The notes beneath the pieces were generated by a model. It saw only the letters and a list, made by a program, of their open reading frames with translations. It searched no databases and was not told where the DNA came from. The translations under genes were made by a program, and so were the position numbers. Positions 8,043 through 16,447 of a stretch of 64,000 nucleotides of DNA are shown here, in pieces. Origin of the DNA: Primorskyibacter aestuariivivens (GTDB lineage: Bacteria; Pseudomonadota; Alphaproteobacteria; Rhodobacterales; Rhodobacteraceae); the NCBI RefSeq assembly GCF_028023675.1, contig NZ_JAQIOZ010000010.1:62001-126000 (forward strand), read 5' to 3'. Each line of letters begins with the position of its first letter. The stretch's first letter is position 1.

Positions 8043-8083
8043 ATATGATTTCAATCATATGTTGCCAGACCCTTATGATCATA
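8043..8083. promoter_or_regulatory. Two palindromes over the start of the Crp/Fnr gene
   Basis: ATATGATT-TC-AATCATAT (8043-8060) is an 8-bp perfect inverted repeat that ends on the ATG used for the next gene. TATGATCATA (8074-8083) is a second palindrome with the same ATGAT core. They look like tandem operator half-sites, perhaps for autoregulation, or they indicate a start further downstream. Confidence 0.45.
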
Positions 8084-8625
8084 TCCCGAGCTCAGCCCTG
8101 CGCCCACTTTCCGGCGCGGTTGGCGATATCGTGTTTCACCAAGGCGACCCCACCCACGGTCTCTATGTTGTACAAACCGGACGCGTACATCTCGAACGGG
8201 TCGGTCCGGGTGGCGAGCGGTTCATCATCCACCGTACCCAAGCCGGGACAAGCTTTGCCGAAGCCTCCGTGTTTTCAGATGTCTATCATTGCGATGCGGT
8301 CTTCGTGGAGGCCGGGGCGTTGGTCCGGATCGACAAGGCCGCTGTCTTGGCCGCCTTTGCGGAGCCGGAGTTTGCGCGCACCTATTGCCGCCAGGCAGCT
8401 CAACAGATACAGGCGCAGCGACAGATGCTGGAGATCGTCGGCATTCGGCGCGCAGAGGACCGGGTGATGGCGGGGTTGGTCGCGGGCCTGCTCGAAGGCT
8501 CCGTGGTTGAGTTCGCCGCCCGGTTACAGCTGAGCCATGAAGCGACCTACAGAGGCTTGCGAAAGCTCGTGCAGGACGGGCGGGTCGCAAACCCGTCCCG
8601 TGGGATCTATCACCTGCGCCATTGA
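8059..8625 (+). CDS. Crp/Fnr-family transcriptional regulator
   Basis: A 188-residue protein with a cyclic-nucleotide-binding-like beta-barrel (about 15-110, with GDIVFHQGDPTHGLYVVQTG and GTSFAEASVF) and a long dimer helix. A C-terminal winged helix (about 150-188, LSHEATYRGLRKLVQDG) follows. There is no N-terminal cysteine cluster for an Fnr iron-sulfur centre. The effector is unknown. It is divergent from the His-rich periplasmic gene and convergent with the DUF411 operon. The start overlaps a palindrome, so the exact start is uncertain. Confidence 0.85.
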   Translation: MLPDPYDHIPSSALRPLSGAVGDIVFHQGDPTHGLYVVQTGRVHLERVGPGGERFIIHRTQAGTSFAEASVFSDVYHCDAVFVEAGALVRIDKAAVLAAFAEPEFARTYCRQAAQQIQAQRQMLEIVGIRRAEDRVMAGLVAGLLEGSVVEFAARLQLSHEATYRGLRKLVQDGRVANPSRGIYHLRH

Positions 8626-8630
8626 GCCGA

Positions 8631-9080
8631 TCAGCTGTGGCTGGCAAAGACGGAGGTCGCGCCGTCGGACGCCACAAGCAAGGTATCAAAAGCGTCACCG
8701 GCCCCGGGACCGCCCATGCCGGGCGAACTCATCGGCATGCCGGGGACAGTCAAACCGCGCGCCACCAGTTGTTCTGCCAGAAGCCGCTTGATGTCCGAGG
8801 CGGGCACATGGCCCTCAATGAAGTAATCGCCTACCACCGCGGTGTGACATCCAGCGAGTTCCGGTACGATTTGCAGACGGTCTTTGAACGCATAAAGCGC
8901 ATCCTGATCGACATCCTGCGCTTCGACGGCGAACCCTGCCTGGCGAACATGTTCAACCCAGGCTGTGCAGCACCCACATGTCGGGGTCTTCAAAACCCTG
9001 ATGATGGGGGCCGCATCGGCGAATACGGGGCGCGCCAGTACCACGGCGGCACCAGACATCAGAAAAGCTCGTCTGTTCAT
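8631..9080 (-). CDS. DUF411 metal-binding periplasmic protein
   Basis: A 149-residue protein with a signal sequence (RRAFLMSGAAVVLARPVFA) followed by the DUF411 hallmarks: TPTCGCCTAWVEH near 33-45, GCHTAVVGDYFIEGHVP near 78-94 and PGMPMSSPGM near 114-123. DUF411 proteins usually sit with copper resistance genes and are thought to bind copper through the CGCC motif. It is the last gene of a four-gene minus-strand operon, 3 nt after the sterol desaturase-like gene. A second DUF411 copy is present near 56 kb. Confidence 0.9.
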   Translation of the reverse strand: MNRRAFLMSGAAVVLARPVFADAAPIIRVLKTPTCGCCTAWVEHVRQAGFAVEAQDVDQDALYAFKDRLQIVPELAGCHTAVVGDYFIEGHVPASDIKRLLAEQLVARGLTVPGMPMSSPGMGGPGAGDAFDTLLVASDGATSVFASHS

Positions 9081-9083
9081 GCG

Positions 9084-9995
9084 TCAATCCTTATCTTTGT
9101 TGGTCAGAACAATAGCCTCGTTAGATTTGCCGTCGAGAGTGTTCTCTTCATGCGTCATCGTTCGCTTGGGTATGTCGAGCGCGTGCCCGCTTGCTGGCCC
9201 CCGAATTGGCTGAACCAGCATTCTGTCGATCCAAAGATCTCGCTTTGTGCGAAATTGCTCGATGCCAATCTCCATTCCGGTATGACCCTTGGCTGGCTGG
9301 GCAACATAGGTGCCGAGCAATCGATCCCACCAGGGCAGATTGAAGCCGTAGTTTGAATTCGTCTCCTTAGGATCCACCGAGTGGTGCACGCGGTGCATGT
9401 CTGGCGTGACAAGAACCCATCTGAGCCAGCGGTCGATAGAGACCGGCAAATTGATGTTGGCGTGATTGAAGAGGGCAGTGGCGTTGAGGATCACTTCGAA
9501 GAGCAGAACCGCAAAGGCTGGTGGGCCGAGTGCCGCGACGACCGCGAGCTTGATCGCCATCGAGATCACAATCTCGACCGGGTGAAAACGAAGCCCGGTT
9601 GTCGCATCGAAATCAAGGTCGGCATGGTGCATGCGGTGCAGCCGCCAGAGGGCAGGGACAGCGTGAAACATCACATGCTGCAGATAGATGGCGAGATCAA
9701 GCAGCAGCATCGAGACGAGTGCGGCGGCCCAGACGGGGATGTCGAGATTGTTGAACAACCCCCAGCCACGATCTTCGCCCATCACTGCCAATCCGACGGC
9801 AAGGATGGGGAAGGTCAGACGCAGGATTACCGTGTCGACGATGACCAGCGCCAGGTTATTGGTCCAACGGATCACACGCGGAAAGTCCCGGCGCCGGCGC
9901 GGAGCCGCAATTTCCCAGAGTGCCATGGCGGCCAATACGCCCAGAAAGGCCGTCAGGCGAATTTCGGGTTCCGCAACAAGGATGGTTTCGATCAC
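9084..9995 (-). CDS. Sterol desaturase/fatty acid hydroxylase family membrane protein
   Basis: A 303-residue membrane protein carrying the histidine boxes of the di-iron fatty acid hydroxylase superfamily: HVMFH, HRMHH and HRVHHS, plus FNHAN. Members hydroxylate or desaturate lipids, sterols or carotenoids. The GTG start at 9993-9995 overlaps the CDF stop codon and has a GGGAGG ribosome site, so translation is probably coupled. A lipid-modifying enzyme in a metal-inducible operon may adjust the membrane under metal stress. That role is inference; the substrate cannot be read from the sequence. Confidence 0.88.
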   Translation of the reverse strand: MIETILVAEPEIRLTAFLGVLAAMALWEIAAPRRRRDFPRVIRWTNNLALVIVDTVILRLTFPILAVGLAVMGEDRGWGLFNNLDIPVWAAALVSMLLLDLAIYLQHVMFHAVPALWRLHRMHHADLDFDATTGLRFHPVEIVISMAIKLAVVAALGPPAFAVLLFEVILNATALFNHANINLPVSIDRWLRWVLVTPDMHRVHHSVDPKETNSNYGFNLPWWDRLLGTYVAQPAKGHTGMEIGIEQFRTKRDLWIDRMLVQPIRGPASGHALDIPKRTMTHEENTLDGKSNEAIVLTNKDKD

Positions 9996-10990
9996 TTTCC
10001 AGCCTCCCGTGATTTCAACCCGACACCATGGCTCGCGTGCGGGTTTGACGATGACGTCGTTGCCTCTCCTTCGTTGGCTTCGGACGCATTGGAAATGTCG
10101 AGATCTTGGGCATGCGCCTCGTCGAGACAATCGGTCTCCAATTGCAAGGTGACCATGTGAAAGCCGTGCTCGTGGGTGAGCCGGTTATAGGCGCTTTCGA
10201 GAATGCTGGCGGCGTCAGCGGAATCGGCATGGCGCAGGTGGGCCGAAAACGCGTGTTTGCCACTTGTCAGGGTCCAGGCATGCACGTGATGGACATCGAG
10301 GACATGCGCCTGTTCGCGAAGATCTGCGATGACTGCTGGAAGGTCTGTGTCTTCCGGCGTCCCTTCCATGAGGATGTGAACCGCTTCGCGGATCACGCCG
10401 ATTGAGGCCCAGAGGAGCACGACGCCGAACGCAGCGCCGAGGATCGGGTCGATTGCGAGAAAGCCGGTGAACTTGATGACCAGGGCGGTCACGATGATCA
10501 GAAGGCTACCGACGAAGGTCTGGATGATATGCCAGAGCGCGCCACGGGCATTCAGATCGTCTTTGCTTGATTGCCACATAAGGCCGAGCGAGATGACCTC
10601 AGTGACCAATCCACCGAAGGCCACCCAAAGCATGGGCCCCGTCGGCAGATGGATCGGATTGCCGAGCCGCATGACGCCCATCCAGATCACGAGAAGCGCC
10701 ATGCCCAACAGAAAGCCGCCATTGACGAGCGCACCGATGATCTCGGCACGATACCAGCCGAAACTGCGCTCCGGATCGGCAGGCCTGCGGGCGATACGCT
10801 GAGCGACAATCGCCACCAGAACCCCACCGACCGCCGAAAGTGTGTGAAAAGCATCGGACAGGACAGCGATCGAACCCGTCCATAGGCCAACGGCCAGCTC
10901 GATGACGAAATAGATACCCGTCAGCCATGCGGAGATGACCAGCGCCTTGCCTGACGTGGGCATGTGTCCAGTGTGAGAATGGGATGCCAT
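9992..10990 (-). CDS. Cation diffusion facilitator family protein with altered metal sites
   Basis: A 332-residue protein with a His-rich start (MASHSHTGH), six membrane helices and a C-terminal cytosolic domain (VHHVHAWTLTSGKHAFSAH). Zinc-transporting CDF proteins carry HxxxD in helices 2 and 5. Here helix 2 reads SDAFHTLSAV (HxxxA) and helix 5 reads ALWHIIQTF (HxxxT), so both aspartates of the transport site are missing. It may carry another ion or act by binding. The gene overlaps the sterol desaturase gene by 4 nt and follows TVP38 after 1 nt. Confidence 0.88.
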   Translation of the reverse strand: MASHSHTGHMPTSGKALVISAWLTGIYFVIELAVGLWTGSIAVLSDAFHTLSAVGGVLVAIVAQRIARRPADPERSFGWYRAEIIGALVNGGFLLGMALLVIWMGVMRLGNPIHLPTGPMLWVAFGGLVTEVISLGLMWQSSKDDLNARGALWHIIQTFVGSLLIIVTALVIKFTGFLAIDPILGAAFGVVLLWASIGVIREAVHILMEGTPEDTDLPAVIADLREQAHVLDVHHVHAWTLTSGKHAFSAHLRHADSADAASILESAYNRLTHEHGFHMVTLQLETDCLDEAHAQDLDISNASEANEGEATTSSSNPHASHGVGLKSREAGK

Positions 10991-10991
10991 G

Positions 10992-11654
10992 TCAGCTCTC
11001 TTTCCTTGTAGGGCGGCGTTCGCGCCAAATCGCGACAAGCAGGGACAATGCGGTAAACCCGCCGAGCGCGACTGCCGTCCAGGTGGCAGTGCGGGCATCC
11101 CCGTTCATGGCCTCGCTGCCGAGGTGCGCGAGAAGAAAACTCGCCGGGATGATTCCGGCCAGGGTCGCAAGCGCGAAGCGCCACAGATGCAATTTACTCA
11201 GCCCGGCCGCATAGCTGATCATGTCGAAGGACAGAAACGGCAACAGCCGGCTTCCGAAAACCAGAAAAGTCAGGGTGTTCTGCGACCCGAGAAAGTACGG
11301 GCCTGTCTTTTGGCCGAAGTGGCGTTCGACGAAGGGTTGGCCGAGCCAACGGGCGAGGAGAAAGGCGCCGAGTGCCCCGAGTTCCGCACCGAGGACGACA
11401 AGTAACGTCCCGAACGTGTGGCCATAAGCGGCGCCAGCAGCGAGCGCGATCGGGGCGGAGGGCAACGGACTAGCAACGATTGCCGCCGTCATGAGCGCGA
11501 CCACAAGTATGGGCCCCGTAAGTCCCGCGGCATCGATCCAGCGGTCAAGGTCCTCACGTTCGGGAAGATTGATGTCAAAGCCCAGAACATCCGGCAATGC
11601 TAGAACGGAGATCGCGAGCACCAGAAGGAGCAGTAAGGCAAGCCGAAACATCAT
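10992..11654 (-). CDS. TVP38/TMEM64 (DedA-like) membrane protein
   Basis: A protein of about 220 residues with five or six hydrophobic segments. The family core is recognisable as ASPLPSAPIALAAGAAYG in the re-entrant region and FGSRLLPFLSFDMISYAAG further on. These SNARE-associated-family proteins act in lipid or small-molecule transport in the inner membrane. Roles in mercury or selenite handling have been suggested for some. An ATG at 11652-11654 is used; a GTG four codons upstream (11666) is also possible. It is the first gene after a CueR-type promoter. Confidence 0.85.
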   Translation of the reverse strand: MMFRLALLLLLVLAISVLALPDVLGFDINLPEREDLDRWIDAAGLTGPILVVALMTAAIVASPLPSAPIALAAGAAYGHTFGTLLVVLGAELGALGAFLLARWLGQPFVERHFGQKTGPYFLGSQNTLTFLVFGSRLLPFLSFDMISYAAGLSKLHLWRFALATLAGIIPASFLLAHLGSEAMNGDARTATWTAVALGGFTALSLLVAIWRERRPTRKES

Positions 11655-11720
11655 GGCCAACCCCACGGCTGCCTGGCGTCCTGTTCAGAGTTTTGTTGTC
11701 TCGCGCCTATCATGAGGCGT

Positions 11721-11751
11721 GACATAGGGCTTCCAGTCGCTGGAAGGTCAA
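11721..11751 (-). promoter_or_regulatory. CueR-type MerR-family promoter of the TVP38-CDF-desaturase-DUF411 operon
   Basis: Read on the minus strand, -35 TTGACC (11746-11751) and -10 TATGTC (11721-11726) flank a 19-bp spacer. The spacer holds the perfect dyad CTTCCA-GTCGC-TGGAAG. The same CTTCCA/TGGAAG core occurs in the copZ and copA promoters at 20.8-20.9 kb, so the CueR protein at 23.5 kb is the likely activator. Confidence 0.8.
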
Positions 11752-11829
11752 GGGCCAACATCGCTTTGATACATTTTGCGACAAAGGAAGTTCGGGTCAT
11801 TTGGGAAAGAACAATCTATTCTGCGCGTT

Positions 11830-13131
11830 ATGACATGCCGAACAAAAACCAGAGATCATAGACGATCGCAGGGCCTGCGAAGCGCGAAGACTTGGATCGG
11901 GCCCCTTGCATTGGTGATCGCGGCGAGTGGCTTCGTGCTGCCGCAACCCGTTACGGCTCAGACGGGAGCTGCACTTATCGATCAGGTAGAAGACATTGTG
12001 CTGCCGTCGCTGCCAGGAGCGCATGAGCCCTCTCTTACGCGCCACGATGGCGTAATCTACATGAGCTGGATCGAGCACGAAGGGGGTCAAACCAAAGTCA
12101 TGATGGGCCTCCGGTCCGCGCAAGGCTGGTCAGAACCGCGCCTTGTGCATCAAGGATTCGATCTGTTCGTGAACTGGGCTGATTTTCCCGGCATCGCGCT
12201 CTTCGACGATGGCACGATCGCGGTTCACTGGCTTCGTGAAATCGGTCCGTCGAGTTTCGACTATCAAGTCGAGATCGCGCTTTCGCGCGACGGTGGCGCG
12301 TCCTGGAGCGAACCGCTGATTCCGCATGAAGACAGGTCTTTTGCGCAGCACGGGTTCGTGTCGATGCTGCCTGCGGGTGCGGAAACTCTGGCCGTCATCT
12401 GGCTTGATGGGCGCGCCTATGGTGCTGATCGCAACGAAGCATCCACGACGCCTGATGCCATGCAATTGCGGGCAACGACGCTGGCAAGCGACGGCTCTCT
12501 CGGCCACGACGTTGCCGTCGATGTGCAGACTTGCTCCTGCTGCCAGACAAGCCTCGCAGCGACCGGGAATGGCACGATACTCGCCGCTTACCGAGACCGA
12601 ACGGATGGAGAGATCCGGGATATCTCCGTCGTGCGGCTGAACGTTGATGGATGGCAAAGGCCCGTGACGGTTCACCATGATGGGTGGGAGTTGGCGGGAT
12701 GCCCGGTCAATGGTCCGGCAATTGCTGCCGATGGCGATGACGCGGTCGTCGCTTGGTTCACCGGTGCGAACGACCTTGCGGCTGTCAAGGTGGCTTTCTC
12801 TGGCGACGCGGGTCGCAGCTTTGGCGCGCCGGTCCGGGTCGATCTCGGCAATCCAGTCGGCCGGGTCGATGTCGAGCTGCTCGAGGACGGGACCGCGTTG
12901 GTGTCTTGGGTCGAATGGACCGACGGGAATGAAGCGCTCATGCTGTGCCGTGCGGAAAAGGAAACCGGATGTGTGGCACAGGAGGTGCTGGCGACAAATT
13001 CGGCAGGTGCGTCCGTGAACTTTCCAACCATGGCTCGGCTGGACCGTGACATCTTCATCGCCTGGACCCAGCCTGAAGAGACGGGCGACCGCATCGCCAT
13101 GCGCCGGGTCAGACTGACGGAGATCGACTGA
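11830..13131 (+). CDS. Secreted sialidase-fold (BNR/Asp-box) protein with a CSCC motif
   Basis: A 433-residue exported protein (signal ending near VTAQ-44) with beta-propeller-like repeats. These include an Asp-box SRDGGASW (152-159) and a later FSGDAGRSFG. A cysteine motif CSCCQTS (235-241) and AGCPVNGP (about 284-291) are conserved in metal-linked relatives rather than in true sialidases. The arginine/tyrosine catalytic set of sialidases was not identified, so a glycosidase role is unlikely. It directly precedes the two-component system (2-nt gap), so it may be the sensed or regulated periplasmic component. The ATG at 11830 gives the best signal peptide. Confidence 0.8.
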   Translation: MTCRTKTRDHRRSQGLRSAKTWIGPLALVIAASGFVLPQPVTAQTGAALIDQVEDIVLPSLPGAHEPSLTRHDGVIYMSWIEHEGGQTKVMMGLRSAQGWSEPRLVHQGFDLFVNWADFPGIALFDDGTIAVHWLREIGPSSFDYQVEIALSRDGGASWSEPLIPHEDRSFAQHGFVSMLPAGAETLAVIWLDGRAYGADRNEASTTPDAMQLRATTLASDGSLGHDVAVDVQTCSCCQTSLAATGNGTILAAYRDRTDGEIRDISVVRLNVDGWQRPVTVHHDGWELAGCPVNGPAIAADGDDAVVAWFTGANDLAAVKVAFSGDAGRSFGAPVRVDLGNPVGRVDVELLEDGTALVSWVEWTDGNEALMLCRAEKETGCVAQEVLATNSAGASVNFPTMARLDRDIFIAWTQPEETGDRIAMRRVRLTEID

Positions 13132-13133
13132 TC

Positions 13134-13862
13134 ATGTCCGCCCCGCCACATATCCTCGTGGTCGATGATCATGCCGAAATTCGGCAATCGGTCACACGCT
13201 ATCTCCAGAAAAACGGGATGCAGGCCACCGGTGCGGGCAACACGTCCGAAATGGATGACCTTCTGGGCAGGGAAACCATCGATCTGATCGTGCTGGATAT
13301 CATGATGCCGGGAGAAGACGGTCTGGCTGCCTGTGCGAGGTTGCGCCGCGAGCATCGGATGACCCCTATACTCATGCTCACCGCGCTCGGCGAAGATGAC
13401 GATCGCATCAATGGGCTCGATACGGGGGCAGATGACTATCTCGCAAAACCTTTCAACCCGCGCGAGCTTCTGGCCAGGATCAATGCCATCCTGCGCCGTT
13501 CGGGCGAAGCATCTTCGCCACACGGCGGCGCGCTTGCAGGAAAACGCGCGAGATTTGCCGGTATCACGTTTGACCATGACGCCGGCCAGGTGACCAAACA
13601 GGACGGCACGGCAAACACGCTGACAACTGCAGAAGCGAAGCTGCTGTCGGTCTTTCTGGAACGTCCACGCGCCGTCATCAGCCGGGATGAGTTGCTCGAG
13701 TTGAGCGCCGGGCGCATCGCTGGACCTTTCGATCGAACGATAGACAATCAGGTCTCCAGACTGCGCAGGAAGATCGAACCGGATGTCTTGCGGCCGCGGA
13801 TCATCACGACAGTGCGCAATGGCGGCTATTGTCTGAACTGCGACGTGGATCTGGAGAGCTGA
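13134..13862 (+). CDS. OmpR-family response regulator
   Basis: A 242-residue protein with an N-terminal receiver domain (acidic pocket D11-D12, phospho-acceptor D55 in LIVLDIMMPG, lysine in YLAKPFNP near 105). A C-terminal winged helix (about 145-238, ending TTVRNGGYCL) binds DNA. It overlaps the histidine kinase gene in the stop-start arrangement TGATG. Placement among multicopper oxidase and cytochrome genes suggests a CusR/CopR-like metal-responsive role, which is inference. Confidence 0.93.
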   Translation: MSAPPHILVVDDHAEIRQSVTRYLQKNGMQATGAGNTSEMDDLLGRETIDLIVLDIMMPGEDGLAACARLRREHRMTPILMLTALGEDDDRINGLDTGADDYLAKPFNPRELLARINAILRRSGEASSPHGGALAGKRARFAGITFDHDAGQVTKQDGTANTLTTAEAKLLSVFLERPRAVISRDELLELSAGRIAGPFDRTIDNQVSRLRRKIEPDVLRPRIITTVRNGGYCLNCDVDLES

Positions 13863-15301
13863 TGCGCATGGGGTTTCGCACGCAGATCGCCATCCTCGTT
13901 GTGTCGGTTCTGTTCGTGGCGCAAGTCGTCGGGTTTTGGCTATTCGTGGATGAACGGTCTCTGGCAGTACAGGCGGCCATCGGGAGCGAGGCGGCGGGGC
14001 GTGCGGCCAATGTTGCCCGCCTCATCGAAGCCGCCCCACCCGATTTACGCGATGAAATCGTCGCGGCGGCGACCTCGCCCCTGGTGCGCTTCGAGCTTGG
14101 TGATGAGCCGTCGGTCACGCATACACATCATGACGAGAATGGTGCCGTAGATGCCCGAATTCGCGCGCTTTTGAACGATGGTTACAGTCGGGACATCCGC
14201 GTTGAAGTCCATGAGATTGAACAGGGGCTTCTCCCGTTGCCGAACCTGTCGCCAGAAATGGCCGAGATGCACGCTGAAATGATGCGAGGACGTTTGGCGG
14301 CGATCGAAATGGAGGTATCGATCGCGATCGCGGGAGGCCGCTGGTTGAACGTCGCAACAAGGTTCGAGCGTCCGCCGATTCAGTGGTCCTGGGCGTCCAC
14401 GTTTTCATTTGTGCTGACGTCGGTGGTACTGCTCCTAGCTGTATTCTGGTTTGTTCTGACGCGCTTGACGCGCCCTCTGAACGAACTCGCGGCATCTGCG
14501 GACGAATTCGGTCGAGGGGGAGGGCAGGGGCCGATTGCGCCTGTCGGTCCGACAGAGGTTCGGGATCTGACGATTGCCTTCAACGACATGCAGGCGCGCC
14601 TTGCACGGTTCGTCACGGACCGCACCCAAATGCTTGCGGCACTTGCGCATGACCTGCGGACACCCCTGACAGCGCTGCGGGTCCGGGCCGAAATGGTGGA
14701 CGATCCCGAGACCAAAGACGGCATCGCGACATCGCTCGAGGAAATGCAGGAGATGGTCGAAGCCACGCTCGCCTATGCCCGCGGCGTCGGGCAAGGCGAA
14801 GAGTTACGGCGTGTCGACGTGGCGGAATACCTCTCTGAACTCCACAAGAACACACAAGGCGACCTTGATCTGCAAGTGGGCCCCGAGGCAGTGGTGCAGA
14901 TCAAACCCATGGCCATGCGGCGCGCGCTGCGCAATCTGATCGACAATGCACAACGCTACGGTCGCGACCCCGTTCTTTCGTGGGATATGTCCGGGGCGAG
15001 CGTTGAAATACGGGTCGACGATTGCGGGCCCGGGATCCCTGAAAGCCGCATCAGAGAGGCGTTCCAGCCCTATCAGCGGATCGAACAATCCCGATCACTG
15101 GATACAGGCGGCCACGGGTTGGGGCTCTCTATCGCGCGCAGTATCGTTCTGGAGCATGGCGGTGTCATAGACTTGTCGAACCGCGATGAGGGTGGGTTGC
15201 GCGCGCGCGTGGTGCTGCCTCTGACCGGCACGTCCGACGTCGGCGAGCGCTTGGATCGGGGATCTCACGACCTATTGGAGGTGCCAGGACACGGAACCTG
15301 A
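13862..15301 (+). CDS. Membrane sensor histidine kinase
   Basis: A 479-residue protein with two membrane helices (about 10-30 and 180-205) enclosing a periplasmic sensor of about 150 residues. The sensor contains THTHHDEN and a run of Met/Glu (EMAEMHAEMMRG), both suitable for metal contact. A HAMP segment, the phospho-acceptor motif LAHDLRTPL and the ATPase boxes NLIDNAQRYG, DDCGPGIP and GGHGLGLSIA follow. It partners the preceding response regulator. The His/Met-rich sensor and neighbours point to copper sensing, which is inference. Confidence 0.92.
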   Translation: MRMGFRTQIAILVVSVLFVAQVVGFWLFVDERSLAVQAAIGSEAAGRAANVARLIEAAPPDLRDEIVAAATSPLVRFELGDEPSVTHTHHDENGAVDARIRALLNDGYSRDIRVEVHEIEQGLLPLPNLSPEMAEMHAEMMRGRLAAIEMEVSIAIAGGRWLNVATRFERPPIQWSWASTFSFVLTSVVLLLAVFWFVLTRLTRPLNELAASADEFGRGGGQGPIAPVGPTEVRDLTIAFNDMQARLARFVTDRTQMLAALAHDLRTPLTALRVRAEMVDDPETKDGIATSLEEMQEMVEATLAYARGVGQGEELRRVDVAEYLSELHKNTQGDLDLQVGPEAVVQIKPMAMRRALRNLIDNAQRYGRDPVLSWDMSGASVEIRVDDCGPGIPESRIREAFQPYQRIEQSRSLDTGGHGLGLSIARSIVLEHGGVIDLSNRDEGGLRARVVLPLTGTSDVGERLDRGSHDLLEVPGHGT

Positions 15302-15420
15302 CCGGCTTTCCAGCTGCTGCGTTGATACATATCATTACAAAAAACCAAAGCGCCAAACGTTCCTGAATTCTTCCATGTCCGCTAAAATACAAGGCAATCG
15401 ACATGGAATGAGACAGAACC

Positions 15421-15993
15421 ATGCAATCAAGGAACCGATACCTGATGTCCAGACGCGCCTTCGCGGGCGGTTTGGGTACAACGCTCCTATTTGCGCCGTC
15501 CGTTGTCACCGCTGAGACCGCTGAGCCAGTTCGACGGAATGTCTCGTCCTTTCGTACCCACGCTTGGGAAGACCATTTCGACACACTCGGGGTTGGGCTC
15601 ATCATCTCTGACACGACATCGATGGTCCTCCAACATTGGACCGCTGAGGGAGAGATGCGTCTATATCCGACGTCTGTTCCGATCTCGGATGAATTGACAC
15701 GGCGCGGCTACACAGAAGTTGTAGAGAAGCGAGAGAACCCGAGTTGGGCGCCGACGCCATCCATGCGCGAACGCAACCCTGAATGGCCACTGCGCATTCC
15801 GGGCGGTGATCCAGCCAATCCGCTTGGCACGCGGGCCCTTTATCTTTCCTGGGAGTATTACCGGATCCACGGCACGCAAGACACGCGCAAGATCGGTCGT
15901 CGCTCATCGAATGGCTGCATCGGTCTTTACAATGAACACATTGAAGAGGTGTTCGATCGCGTCCCGGTCGGCACACAGGTCAAGCTGATCTGA
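15421..15993 (+). CDS. L,D-transpeptidase (YkuD family), first of three
   Basis: A 190-residue protein with a Tat-like signal (SRRAFAGGLG) and the YkuD catalytic block: HGTQDTRKIGRRSSNGCIGL near 157-176, with the nucleophile in SNGC. These enzymes make 3-3 crosslinks in peptidoglycan or attach proteins to it. The gene follows the kinase by 119 nt and its stop codon overlaps the start of the next cytochrome gene. It closely resembles the protein at 33.3 kb, sharing the PxPSMRERNPEW/TKSMIERNPEY type segment and the NPLGxRALYL segment. Confidence 0.92.
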   Translation: MQSRNRYLMSRRAFAGGLGTTLLFAPSVVTAETAEPVRRNVSSFRTHAWEDHFDTLGVGLIISDTTSMVLQHWTAEGEMRLYPTSVPISDELTRRGYTEVVEKRENPSWAPTPSMRERNPEWPLRIPGGDPANPLGTRALYLSWEYYRIHGTQDTRKIGRRSSNGCIGLYNEHIEEVFDRVPVGTQVKLI

Positions 15994-16427
15994 TGGGACG
16001 ATACACTCTCATCGCGGTTGCTCTGGCAGCATTACTGGGCTTTGGTTTTTGGTGGTCGGGAGAAGGCGATGAGCCGGATGTTGCGTCAAGCTCGGACAGA
16101 ACTGGCCCAGCAATGGTCGATGTCGCGGTTCCGGAGATGCTTTCAGCGAATGCAGAAATCGGCAAAGCCGCTTTCGATGCAAAATGCGCTGCCTGTCATG
16201 GCGCGAATGCGGCCGGACAGGATGGCGTCGCACCTCCCCTTGTTCACAAGATTTATGAACCGAGCCACCACGGCGACGCGGCTTTTCTTCTTGCAGCCAA
16301 GAATGGCGTCCGCGCGCACCATTGGCGCTTTGGCAACATGCCGCCAGTCGAAGGCGTGACCGATGGCGATGTGAAAATGATCGTGGCCTATGTGCGCGAA
16401 TTGCAGCGCGCGAACGGGATCAATTGA
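15993..16427 (+). CDS. Membrane-anchored c-type cytochrome
   Basis: A 144-residue protein with one N-terminal anchor helix (about 5-22) and one haem site, CAACH (67-71). A methionine in FGNMPP near 114 is the likely axial ligand, as in class I cytochromes c. It starts inside the stop codon of the L,D-transpeptidase gene and is followed after 20 nt by the cytochrome c'-like gene. It probably carries electrons in the periplasm for the multicopper oxidase cluster. Confidence 0.9.
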   Translation: MGRYTLIAVALAALLGFGFWWSGEGDEPDVASSSDRTGPAMVDVAVPEMLSANAEIGKAAFDAKCAACHGANAAGQDGVAPPLVHKIYEPSHHGDAAFLLAAKNGVRAHHWRFGNMPPVEGVTDGDVKMIVAYVRELQRANGIN

Positions 16428-16447
16428 GGAACAATGAGGAGCGCAAA

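Noticed and set aside
11830-13131. Calling the propeller protein a sialidase
   Set aside because: Only Asp-box-like repeats were seen. The catalytic residues were not identified and the context is metal and redox.
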